Below are positions 23,369 to 31,020 of a stretch of 31,737 nucleotides of DNA, in pieces. Source of the stretch: JAGNEJ01 sp043757865 (GTDB lineage Bacteria; Verrucomicrobiota; Verrucomicrobiia; Verrucomicrobiales; V1-33); contig JAYVOP010000060.1 of assembly GCA_043757865.1 (NCBI GenBank), positions 1 through 31,737 on the forward strand. Direction: 5' to 3'. Numbering within the stretch: position 1 is the stretch's first letter; each line of letters starts with the position of its first letter. The notes under the pieces were generated by a model. It was not told the origin of the DNA. It made no database searches and saw only the letters and a list, made by a program, of their open reading frames with translations. Position numbers and translations under genes: made by a program.

Positions 23369-24469
23369 CTATCTCCGTGCGTAGTAGCGCCCAGGGAATT
23401 GTTTAATGAGCTTCTTTAACTCTAGGCGCATCAGATTCGCAGAGACGAGCGGGGTGCTCAGTTCACAGTTGGAAATGATCTCCTCCACATGCGTCTCGGA
23501 GGTGCCCACGGCGGCATAGATGGCCTGTTCTTCCGGACTGAGATGATCCAGCGGAAACAGCTCCGGCTGGAGTGTGGGCTGCTTTTCCGTGGGGAAAAGA
23601 TTGCCCAGATCTTCGAGGATGTCCTCCGCAGAGAGGACGAGTTTGCTCCCATTTTGGATGAGGCGATTACACCCGACGGAGAGTGGTTTATCGATGGGGC
23701 CGGGCACGGCATACACGCTCCGCCCCTGTTCGGCAGCCATGTTCGCAGTGATGAGCGCTCCGCTCCACGCCGGGGCTTCCACCACCAAGATACCGCTGCT
23801 CCAGCCGCTAACGATACGATTCCGCATGGGGAAAGTTTGTTTATCCGGCGGGAGATCAATGGGGAATTCGCTCACTACCGCGCCATTGCCATCGGCAATC
23901 CGTTCGGCTAGAGCGCGATTTTCTTGTGGATAAAGTTGCCCCAGCCCAGAGCCGAGCACGGCCACGGTGCGGCCCTTGGCAGCCAGCGCACCCTCATGGG
24001 CATCCGTATCGATCCCCCGCGCTAGACCGCTGATGACGGTGACTCCCGCGGCGGCTAGCTGATAAGAAAGTTTCCGCGCACACTGGCTGCCGTAGTGCGT
24101 GCAGCGACGGCTCCCCACCACGCCGATGGCCATGCGATCTCTCGGCAACAACGTCCCCTGCACGTAGAGCACTAACGGCGGATCATAAATTTCCCGCAGC
24201 GTGGCCGGGTAAAGTTCGTCCTCCGTGATGAGGATCTCCGCGCCCAACTCCCGTGCGCGACGCTCCTCCCGAGCATGATCCGTATGCTGCTCCCAAGCGG
24301 TGACGATAGCCGCTAGCGCCGCACTGAAGCCCTGCACGCACTGGATGTCACTCGTGGATGCTCGGAGGATCGCCTCGGGAGTTTCAAAGGCCTCCAGCAA
24401 GCGGCGCACGCGCACGGGCCCTACGCGCGGGAGCTGGTTCAAGACCACGTAGGCTTGGCGACGGGTCAT
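23369..24469 (-). CDS. dprA: DNA-processing protein DprA
   Basis: This is a 366-residue protein matching full-length DprA. It has an N-terminal helix-hairpin-helix/SAM-like region (1-60), then the Rossmann-like DNA_processg_A core (about 85-290) with VVGSRRCTHYG, SGLARGIDTDAHEGAL, VLGSGLGQLYPQENRALAERI, SEFPIDLPPDKQTFPMRNRIVSG and GALITANMAAEQGR. A C-terminal winged helix follows (about 305-362, the DprA WH domain). DprA binds incoming single-stranded DNA and loads RecA during natural transformation. It follows an unknown gene on the same strand by 15 bp and is probably co-transcribed with it. Confidence 0.95.
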   Translation of the reverse strand: MTRRQAYVVLNQLPRVGPVRVRRLLEAFETPEAILRASTSDIQCVQGFSAALAAIVTAWEQHTDHAREERRARELGAEILITEDELYPATLREIYDPPLVLYVQGTLLPRDRMAIGVVGSRRCTHYGSQCARKLSYQLAAAGVTVISGLARGIDTDAHEGALAAKGRTVAVLGSGLGQLYPQENRALAERIADGNGAVVSEFPIDLPPDKQTFPMRNRIVSGWSSGILVVEAPAWSGALITANMAAEQGRSVYAVPGPIDKPLSVGCNRLIQNGSKLVLSAEDILEDLGNLFPTEKQPTLQPELFPLDHLSPEEQAIYAAVGTSETHVEEIISNCELSTPLVSANLMRLELKKLIKQFPGRYYARR

Positions 24470-24484
24470 GGGGTGGGGGACAGG

Positions 24485-24988
24485 TTACGCCGTGGCTCCC
24501 AGCAGTCCGTGCTCTTGGATAGCCGCCGTGATGGCCGCCCAACCGCCCGCTTGTTGGAGTTGGAAAAGATGCAGGTAAACGCCCACCTCTTCTGCCGGAA
24601 ATTCCGCCAGCAGCTTCGTCACCGCTGCGGCCACCTTAGTTTCATCAATCTCCTTGGGGAGGTCGCCTTCCACGCCGCCGTGGCCGTCATGCGGCACCCC
24701 CAGCGAATCGAGGAAATTCGCTAACATCGCCTGCTTACCTTTCATCAGCCAGACCTGGAGGATATTTTCCCCCACGGCTTCTTGGTGGCGGGATTGCAGC
24801 GCGGTGAGGATCCACGTGAACTGATCGGCCCGAGAGCGCTGCGTCACAAAGACGGGGCGCACTTTCTTCGCCTGCGTTAGGGTGGTGATGGCCGCCTTAT
24901 AGACTTCTTTTTCATCATCCTTCATCCAGGCCATGATTTGTTGGCTGAGGGCGGGAGACATGGCCGAGAAGAGTTGATGTGCGAGCAT
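24485..24988 (-). CDS. Protein of unknown function upstream of dprA
   Basis: This is a 167-residue protein from the ATG at 24988 (MLAHQLFSAMSPAL). It is mostly helical by inspection, has no signal peptide or membrane segment, and carries a short acidic loop DGHGGVEGDLPKEIDE near 104. The frame stays open to 25114, but that part overlaps the divergent promoter region and has no protein-like character. I do not recognise a family. It is the first gene of a pair with dprA (15-bp gap) and is divergent from the cyclic-nucleotide-binding-fold gene 137 bp away. A link to DNA uptake is possible by context only. Confidence 0.78.
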   Translation of the reverse strand: MLAHQLFSAMSPALSQQIMAWMKDDEKEVYKAAITTLTQAKKVRPVFVTQRSRADQFTWILTALQSRHQEAVGENILQVWLMKGKQAMLANFLDSLGVPHDGHGGVEGDLPKEIDETKVAAAVTKLLAEFPAEEVGVYLHLFQLQQAGGWAAITAAIQEHGLLGATA

Positions 24989-25125
24989 GGAATAAGTCTG
25001 AAATGTTAGAAATGGAGTGAATTTGAAGGCGCGACTAGTGGCATGAAGGCTAGAGATTGTCGAGAGATTTGGCGGAGGAAGTTTTGCTTGCTCGTCCCCC
25101 GGCTTGCCCTCCATGTTGCCGGACT

Positions 25126-25614
25126 ATGAGCACCTCCCCCGATTCCCCGTCTGCAAGTTTACCCTCCGTCGGTATCTTTAAAGCTCTGAGCGATGAACTC
25201 CGCGCCCAGCTCGCAGGTAAAGGGAGATTCCGCTTACTGCCGCCCGGAGCCGCCCTCATCACCCAGGGAGAGCCCGTGGATTCCCTCTTCTTCGTGCTCG
25301 AAGGCGCGCTCAACGTCACCTGCCATTCCCCCATGAGCACCGTTACCATGGGCACCATCAAACCGGGAGAAACAGTGGGTGAAATGAATCTTATAGATCC
25401 CCTCAAAGCCAGCGCCACCGTGAAGGTCCAGCACACCGCGCGCGTTTGGGAAATTTCCCGTGCTAACCTCGAAGAGTTCTTCGCGCAGCACCCGGCTTCG
25501 GGCGTGGCGATTTTAAAGGAAATCGCCATCATCCTAACGCGTCGGGTGCGACGCGGTGCGGACCGCGCGATCCGCCAAGCGGAACTCGCAGTGGCCATTT
25601 ATGAGCTAGACTAA
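25126..25614 (+). CDS. Small cyclic-nucleotide-binding-fold protein
   Basis: This is a 162-residue protein, essentially one cNMP-binding (cupin) domain: IFKALSDELRAQLAGKGRFRLLPPGAALITQGEPVDSLFFVLEGALNV, then the phosphate-binding cassette GETVGEMNLIDPLKASATV. A C-terminal helix contains an Arg-rich ILTRRVRRGADRAIR stretch. There is no DNA-binding winged helix, so it is not a complete CRP. In the cassette the usual phosphate-binding Arg (R-A/T-A-T) is not present; Lys-Ala-Ser-Ala-Thr stands there, so binding of cAMP or c-di-GMP is uncertain. The ATG at 25126 gives the best start. Confidence 0.85.
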   Translation: MSTSPDSPSASLPSVGIFKALSDELRAQLAGKGRFRLLPPGAALITQGEPVDSLFFVLEGALNVTCHSPMSTVTMGTIKPGETVGEMNLIDPLKASATVKVQHTARVWEISRANLEEFFAQHPASGVAILKEIAIILTRRVRRGADRAIRQAELAVAIYELD

Positions 25615-26263
25615 TCGGCTAGCGGTTCAGATCGTGCCGCTACCCCGCTAGCCCAAATTTCTAACCGCAGCAATTGTTCCACAAAGTTCGGCTGCATGCG
25701 CTGGAAACGGCTAATCTAGCCGAATGCAACGCCCTAGCACGATCTGAATCGGGGTGATCCTAGCATGACCGGGCGCAAGCATTTTTTCAAAATTTATTCT
25801 CGCGAATTTGCATTTTTTACTAGCGTTGCAAACCGGATTCGATAATAAAAACCTCACGCACAACTTCCCTGCAAGGTTGCTAGGGACCACCGATCCGAGC
25901 TGAAATGGAGAGGCATCAGCGCCAATCTCTTTACCTGCAATAACTTCAACCGCTAGCAAAAACTAACTTCTCGCCTCAACCACGAATCAGTTGCTCTTTC
26001 AGACCACCAGACCTCCTTATTCCCAGCACGCTCGTTCGACCAAAATTTTTAAAAAATCAGTCCCGCCCTCGCTCCTATCACTACGCTTTTCACGACCAGA
26101 CCGCCCAACTCACTATGTTCCTCGTTACCAATCTTCTCGCCCACTCACACGACCACCCTGCCCAAGAAAAATTATGGCCCTCCAGATCTTCCTGGAGCCT
26201 GCCTGCACCTACCCGGACCTTCCGCCACTAACCATAACGCAATAGCCTAAAGATATCCCCGTT
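25615..26263. promoter_or_regulatory. 649-bp non-coding leader before dnaA, with AT-rich block and C-rich strand
   Basis: No gene is seen here. The left part (25615-25750) carries 12-bp inverted copies, TTCAGATCGTGC at 25626-25637 and its complement at 25737-25748. Inside them is a small perfect hairpin, CGGCTA-ATC-TAGCCG, at 25708-25722, which may terminate the upstream gene. An AT-rich block (about 25780-25860) includes GATAATAAA at 25841-25849. From 25921 to 26160 the plus strand is strongly C-rich: by hand count 92 C against 26 G in 240 bp. No cluster of DnaA boxes (TTATNCACA) is visible; the nearest match is TGTTCCACA at 25675-25683, with two mismatches. This is either a long 5' untranslated region or part of an origin region. 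Confidence 0.5.
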
Positions 26264-27649
26264 ATGACTAGTCAGGAATTAACCGCCGTTTGGGGCGGAG
26301 TGAAAGAGGCTTTGCGTCGGCAGCTCGAACCAGCCGATTTCGAACTCTGGATCGCCACCACCCAGCTCCGTGAAATCAACGAGGTCAGCGCCTACGTGCA
26401 GGCCCCGGATGATCTGCACGCTGCCATTCTGGATAGCAACTACCTAACCGAAGTCCAGAACGCGCTGGAGCTTCGCTTAGGGAGCCGCTTACCCGTCATT
26501 TTTGAATCCCGCACCAAGGAAGGGCCGGTCTTGGCACAGCCGGATCTCTTTGCGGAGGAGGCTTCAGATGAGGTGCTAGGAGAGAAATCGAAGGCCGTGA
26601 AACTGCGGCCCGCAGTAGGCTTTCTCAACGATCAGAACTCCTTCGAGAACTTCGTCGTCGGGCCGAACAATGAGTTTGCCGTAGCTGCCTGTCGTTCCGT
26701 GGCTACGCATCCTGCGCGCTCGTATAACCCTTTATTTATCTACGGCCCCACGGGCATGGGAAAGACGCACCTGATGCACGCCATCGGTATTGAAATCTTG
26801 AAAAATCGGCCCAAGGCGCGCGTCATCTGCGTCACCTCCGAGGTCTTCACTAACGAGTTTATTGCCGCCATCAGCACCAACTCCCTCCCCTCCTTCCGCA
26901 AGAAATACCGCCAAGCGGATGTCCTGCTCATTGATGATGTTAGCTTTTTTGGGGACAAGGCCCGCAGCCAAGAAGAATTCTTCCACACCTTTAATCAATT
27001 TCACGATGGGCATAAGCAGATCGTCCTCACGTGTGACCGGATGCCGAGTGAGATCAATGGGTTAGAGAAACGGCTCATGTCCCGCTTTGAATGGGGGATG
27101 ACGGCGGCCATCACCCCGCCGGAGGTGGAGACCCGCGTGGCCATCCTGCGACGGAAACTCCAGAGCCTGAAGAACGTGCCGCATCTGAGTGATGAGATTG
27201 TCCGCTTCGTGGCGGAGAGAGTGCGCAGCAGCGTGCGTCGCTTGCAGGGAGCCATCATCCGCGTGGTGACGTTTGCCACCTTGAATCAAGAGCGCGCCCT
27301 AACCATCGACGTCGTGGCTCAGCAAATTTTACCAGACCTCCTGCACGAGGAGGCCAAGGAAGCACTGGACACGGACCGGATTCAAAAAGTAGTGGCGGAA
27401 TATTTCCGCCTGGACGTGTCAGACCTCACGGGGCCGCGTCGCCCAGCGGACATCGCTTGGGCGCGGCAGTTAGCCATGTATCTGGTGCGGGAACTTCTGA
27501 AAGCTCCTTATCAAGAAATTGGGCGTGCGTTTGGGCATCGGGACCACGGCACCGTCATGCACGCCTGCCGGAAGGTGGAAGCACGGAATCAAGTCGATCC
27601 CAAAGCCACGGCGGATCTGAGCTTTTTGAAGCGTGCGCTGGCTCGTTAG
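26264..27649 (+). CDS. dnaA: Chromosomal replication initiator DnaA
   Basis: This is a 461-residue protein with all four DnaA domains. Domain I is about 1-75 and the short linker about 80-120. The AAA+ ATPase has Walker A GPTGMGKT at 161-168, Walker B LLIDD at 221-225, an arginine-containing KRLMSRFEWG at 269-278 and a sensor region RRLQGAIIRV near 325. The DNA-binding domain IV (about 370-461) carries the signature IGRAFGHRDHGTVMHACRKV at 419-438. DnaA binds DnaA boxes and melts the origin. No dnaN or rpmH gene adjoins it, so the classic dnaA neighbourhood is absent. There is no Shine-Dalgarno sequence before the ATG at 26264. Confidence 0.97.
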   Translation: MTSQELTAVWGGVKEALRRQLEPADFELWIATTQLREINEVSAYVQAPDDLHAAILDSNYLTEVQNALELRLGSRLPVIFESRTKEGPVLAQPDLFAEEASDEVLGEKSKAVKLRPAVGFLNDQNSFENFVVGPNNEFAVAACRSVATHPARSYNPLFIYGPTGMGKTHLMHAIGIEILKNRPKARVICVTSEVFTNEFIAAISTNSLPSFRKKYRQADVLLIDDVSFFGDKARSQEEFFHTFNQFHDGHKQIVLTCDRMPSEINGLEKRLMSRFEWGMTAAITPPEVETRVAILRRKLQSLKNVPHLSDEIVRFVAERVRSSVRRLQGAIIRVVTFATLNQERALTIDVVAQQILPDLLHEEAKEALDTDRIQKVVAEYFRLDVSDLTGPRRPADIAWARQLAMYLVRELLKAPYQEIGRAFGHRDHGTVMHACRKVEARNQVDPKATADLSFLKRALAR

Positions 27650-27760
27650 GTGTTTGTAACCGCCCGACCCCAGGGCACGCTCCAGAGGCGCGCTGCCACC
27701 GATCATTCCGCCATCATGCCCCTGGCTAGGGCGCGCACGAACCCTCCGGTGGGCTACGGC

Positions 27761-28153
27761 CTACGGAGCCCACTGGCCCCAGAAGCCTGCGGGCACGGTG
27801 GCTTGGAGAGCGGTGGCGGCGGCTTCTGAGGGATGCGGTTTGGCTCCCACGCGTTGCGGGCCGTAGGCTTGGCCGAAGGGATCAAGCCCTGCTTTGGCCG
27901 CCGCAGCGTGTGGGCGAAGATGCTGACGATACTGAGAGAAATCTAACAACGCCCCCGGCGGAGCTTTGAGTTCTTTCGCGCTGGCCGCTACCGCCAGATC
28001 GATTTCCTGTAAGTCTGCCCGCAGCGTCTGGGCCTTTTCCATTAAGCCACAGCGCTTGTAGCCCGGGTAGCTCAGCACGATCACTAACGCCACTACCCCC
28101 ATGAGCACGAGCGCCTCTAGCAACCCCCAACCCGCTGTGGATCGACGTCGCAT
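27761..28153 (-). CDS. Type IV pilin/pseudopilin-like protein
   Basis: This is a 130-residue protein from the ATG at 28153. It opens with a short basic leader ending in Gly (MRRRSTAG), then WGLLEALVLMGVVALVIVLSYPGY. Glu stands at position +5 after the predicted prepilin-peptidase cut, as the family requires, and the hydrophobic N-terminal helix follows. The globular part is small (about 85 residues). The frame is open to 28195, but that start would lengthen the leader and overlap the upstream gene. The gene starts 7 bp after the stop of the sulfatase-fold gene. It may be a minor subunit for the secretion or pilus machine encoded by the gspL-to-gspD operon about 16 kb away. Confidence 0.78.
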   Translation of the reverse strand: MRRRSTAGWGLLEALVLMGVVALVIVLSYPGYKRCGLMEKAQTLRADLQEIDLAVAASAKELKAPPGALLDFSQYRQHLRPHAAAAKAGLDPFGQAYGPQRVGAKPHPSEAAATALQATVPAGFWGQWAP

Positions 28154-28160
28154 GCGCAGG

Positions 28161-30371
28161 CTAGTGGGAGGCGATGCCGCTGCTCGGCTCGCCATCCGGG
28201 AAGATGTCGCTAATCCGGCTCTCTTTCTTTTCCCGCATCCAATGGAGCAGCTTGTCCTGCATGGATTTGCACACCGCCGGATGCTCTAGATTCACGGGCC
28301 GTTCGCAATGGGGGTCCTGGCGTAGATCGAAGAGCCGCCAGATGTCCTTATCCTTCCCAGGCGTGAGCACCAACTTCCAATGCTGCGTGCGCAGGCAGCG
28401 TTCCTTAGTCCGCAGCACGTCGTCCTGGTATTTGTCCTGGAGCACGAAATGGCAGTCGAATGACTCATCGACAAACGTGGTGGAATCCATCGGCTCCATA
28501 TAGAGCGGTTCCTCGTTAGGGATGTAGCGTTTACAAAATAGATAACTGGTTTCGGCAAAGAGCGCTAACGAGAGATCCGCCTGCTTCTGCTCCACATACG
28601 GACGCAGGCTCACGCCCTCAATGCGCGGATCTGCGGGCACCCCAGCGTAGTCTAACAGCGTGGGCGCATAGTCAATGCTGCGCACGAGTTGGTCCACTTT
28701 CTGGCCCGCACCTTGGCCCGCGGGCAGGTGGAGGATGCAGGGCACGTTGCCATTTTGATCCCCGCCATTGAAACTGAGACCATGGCCAAACGTGCAGTTC
28801 GGTTCGAACAAGTCATCCCCATGATCGCTGGTTACCAGCACGATGGTATTGTCCGCCAAGCCCACTTTCTTCAGGTGCTCCATGACCGCTTTCACCGAAT
28901 CATCAAACTTCGCCACACAGCCATCATACAGGCCCACGATCTGCGCCACTTCCTTCTCCGGCAGCATCCGCCATTTCTCCGCCACGTTTACATCACTGAT
29001 AAACTGGCCGATGTTCAGCGCCATTTCCGTCTTGTGGGGGCCCGTATAATTCGGGTCCGTAAAGCGGTCGGAATACTCGGGGTTCACCCGATAGGGGATA
29101 TGCGTGGTGCTATAAAAAGTGGTAATAAAGAATGGCTGCGCACTCGCAGACTCTGCCGTGAGGCGTTGTTTCAAGCGCTCCGTCACCACCTCTGGCGTGA
29201 CAAAGGACACACACGACCGTAGCGCGGGAAACAGGCGGTAACCCAGCGCGTTATCAAAGAAGACGGGCAGCAGCGGGTGCTCTTGATAGACGACTTGGGT
29301 CATATAGACCTTAAAGTTATCAAAAGTGGACACGTCCCGGGCCACAAAGCCGTGCGGCAGCAGATCGAAGATCCCCGCACACCAATCTCCCATCACGGCA
29401 GTGCGATAGCCCACTTTCCCTAACTGGTCCGCCAGCGTCGGCGCGTGCTGCTGCACGTAGTCCACCTGCTGCCGATTCGGGAACATGTGTTGGAGCCCAT
29501 GCGTATGCGGATATTGCCCGGACATGATGCTGGCCATGCTTTCCAAGGTGGAGGAAATGGGGACGAAGCATTTGGTGAAATTCACGGAGGTAGCCGCTAA
29601 GGCATCGATGGCTGGGGTGGTGGCGCGGGGGTAGCCATTGCAACTGAGATGGTCCGCGCGCAAGGAATCCGAGGCCAGGATGAGGATGTTCGGGCGTCGA
29701 TCTTTTTTCACCATGGTAACGGGCGGAGCCACATAGTTAGCCACGGCCAGCCCGCCACCCATCAAGCCGAGCACGCCGACTAAGCCCGCCGCCCGGGCCG
29801 CCCGCCCGGACCAATGCGGGGCCATCCAGCGCACGAGGTGCTGCGCATAGAACCATGCCAGGGCGCTCACGATGGCCAGCGGCAGCGCATCAAAGAGGCA
29901 CCACTGCACGCGGTCCGGGAGCCAGCCTGCCAGGCCTTGGTAAATGGTCTTGAAGCGCGGGTCTAACGTGAAGAAGAACGGCTTAGCATAGAAGAAGCGC
30001 ATCATGAAAAACGCCCACACTCCGCCCGCCACCGCCATCGCCCGCCAGAGGATCATCTTCCGCGTCGGCTGCGGCTTGCTACGCAGATACCAGCGCACCA
30101 CGGGCCACGCCAGCACCACCATGCCTAATGCGATCAAGCCGTAGCCCCGCAGCAGATCCACATTGATCCAGGCCATGTAATTGAAAAAGCGCTCCACGGC
30201 CACGTCCTTGAACTTATTGTCCATGGCTCCGGTGTTATTTTGCAGATTATAGAGGGAGCCCGCAAAGACCCCTAACTGCACCAGCAGCACGCCCAGCACC
30301 ACCCAGGGTAGCAGCCGCCGAGGAGGGGGATCAGGGGGAAGTGCGGCAGGAGCAGGAGCAGAGGCATTCAT
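28161..30371 (-). CDS. Membrane-anchored sulfatase/phosphotransferase-fold enzyme
   Basis: This is a 736-residue protein from the ATG at 30371. About five membrane helices (near 20-38, 73-93, 108-126, 162-180 and 194-213) precede an extracytoplasmic alkaline-phosphatase-superfamily domain from about 225. The metal-binding DSLRADH and the SDHGDDLFEPN...HG motifs are present. At the nucleophile position the sequence is SSTLESMASIMSG (about 273-285), not the C/S-x-P-x-R sulfatase motif. The nucleophile would therefore be Ser or Thr, as in LtaS and phosphoethanolamine transferases. Conversion to formylglycine is not expected. A phosphoglycerol or phosphoethanolamine transferase role is plausible, but a sulfatase cannot be excluded. 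The upstream extension to 30485 lacks family character. Confidence 0.86.
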   Translation of the reverse strand: MNASAPAPAALPPDPPPRRLLPWVVLGVLLVQLGVFAGSLYNLQNNTGAMDNKFKDVAVERFFNYMAWINVDLLRGYGLIALGMVVLAWPVVRWYLRSKPQPTRKMILWRAMAVAGGVWAFFMMRFFYAKPFFFTLDPRFKTIYQGLAGWLPDRVQWCLFDALPLAIVSALAWFYAQHLVRWMAPHWSGRAARAAGLVGVLGLMGGGLAVANYVAPPVTMVKKDRRPNILILASDSLRADHLSCNGYPRATTPAIDALAATSVNFTKCFVPISSTLESMASIMSGQYPHTHGLQHMFPNRQQVDYVQQHAPTLADQLGKVGYRTAVMGDWCAGIFDLLPHGFVARDVSTFDNFKVYMTQVVYQEHPLLPVFFDNALGYRLFPALRSCVSFVTPEVVTERLKQRLTAESASAQPFFITTFYSTTHIPYRVNPEYSDRFTDPNYTGPHKTEMALNIGQFISDVNVAEKWRMLPEKEVAQIVGLYDGCVAKFDDSVKAVMEHLKKVGLADNTIVLVTSDHGDDLFEPNCTFGHGLSFNGGDQNGNVPCILHLPAGQGAGQKVDQLVRSIDYAPTLLDYAGVPADPRIEGVSLRPYVEQKQADLSLALFAETSYLFCKRYIPNEEPLYMEPMDSTTFVDESFDCHFVLQDKYQDDVLRTKERCLRTQHWKLVLTPGKDKDIWRLFDLRQDPHCERPVNLEHPAVCKSMQDKLLHWMREKKESRISDIFPDGEPSSGIASH

Positions 30372-30561
30372 AAAGTCCACCCACCAAGCCGCTAGTTGGC
30401 CTGCTCCGCAAATAGAATTCCCCGCTGCCCGGACCCCGCGGCCATTTTGCAGGGTGCATAAAATTGCCCTTCCCATTCCGATCACAGATCGTTATGGATG
30501 CCCCGCCTAACCGCTGGTGCGGAGCCCGGCGCTTCCAACACCCTAAATCTCTACTAACCGC

Positions 30562-31020
30562 ATGCTCAAAGAATTTAAAAACTTCATCCTCAAAGGTAAC
30601 GTCATCGATCTCTCCACCGGGGTCATCATCGGAGCGGCGTTTGCTGGCATCATCGGAGCCTTTACCAAGGGCATCGTAGAGCCCATCCTCGCCTTGGCGG
30701 GCAACGGCCCGAATCCCCATCTGACCATTCTGCTCCGGCAGAAAATGGTGGATGTCACCACCAAGGGCGCGGATGGCAAAGACCTCATTACCCCCACGCT
30801 GAAACTCATTGAGCTAGACCTCGGTGGCATCATCGGAGCCATACTCAGCTTCTTGATTACCGCTGCCATCGTCTTCTTTGTCATCGTCAAGCCAGCCAAC
30901 GCCTTGCTCGCAAGAATGAAATCCGAAGCCGCCGCCGCCGCCCCTCCCCCAGAAATCGCCCTCCTCACAGAGATCCGGGACCTGCTGAAGAAATCGCCCC
31001 CACCCACCCTGGAGCGCTGA
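30562..31020 (+). CDS. mscL: Large-conductance mechanosensitive channel MscL
   Basis: This is a 152-residue protein, close to the usual 130-150. The N-terminus (LKEFKNFILKGNVIDLSTGVIIGAAFAGIIGAFTKGI) matches the amphipathic S1 helix and the pore-lining first transmembrane helix. A periplasmic loop (about 45-88), a second transmembrane helix (LGGIIGAILSFLITAAIVFFVIV) and the typical C-terminal LLTEIRDLLKK bundle helix follow. The homopentamer opens under membrane tension during hypo-osmotic shock. The gene stands alone, divergent from the sulfatase-fold gene, with no visible Shine-Dalgarno sequence. Confidence 0.95.
   Translation: MLKEFKNFILKGNVIDLSTGVIIGAAFAGIIGAFTKGIVEPILALAGNGPNPHLTILLRQKMVDVTTKGADGKDLITPTLKLIELDLGGIIGAILSFLITAAIVFFVIVKPANALLARMKSEAAAAAPPPEIALLTEIRDLLKKSPPPTLER

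Noticed and set aside
25615..26263. Replication origin with DnaA boxes
   Set aside because: No TTATNCACA cluster found on either strand; only one two-mismatch site. Kept as an open possibility, not annotated as oriC.
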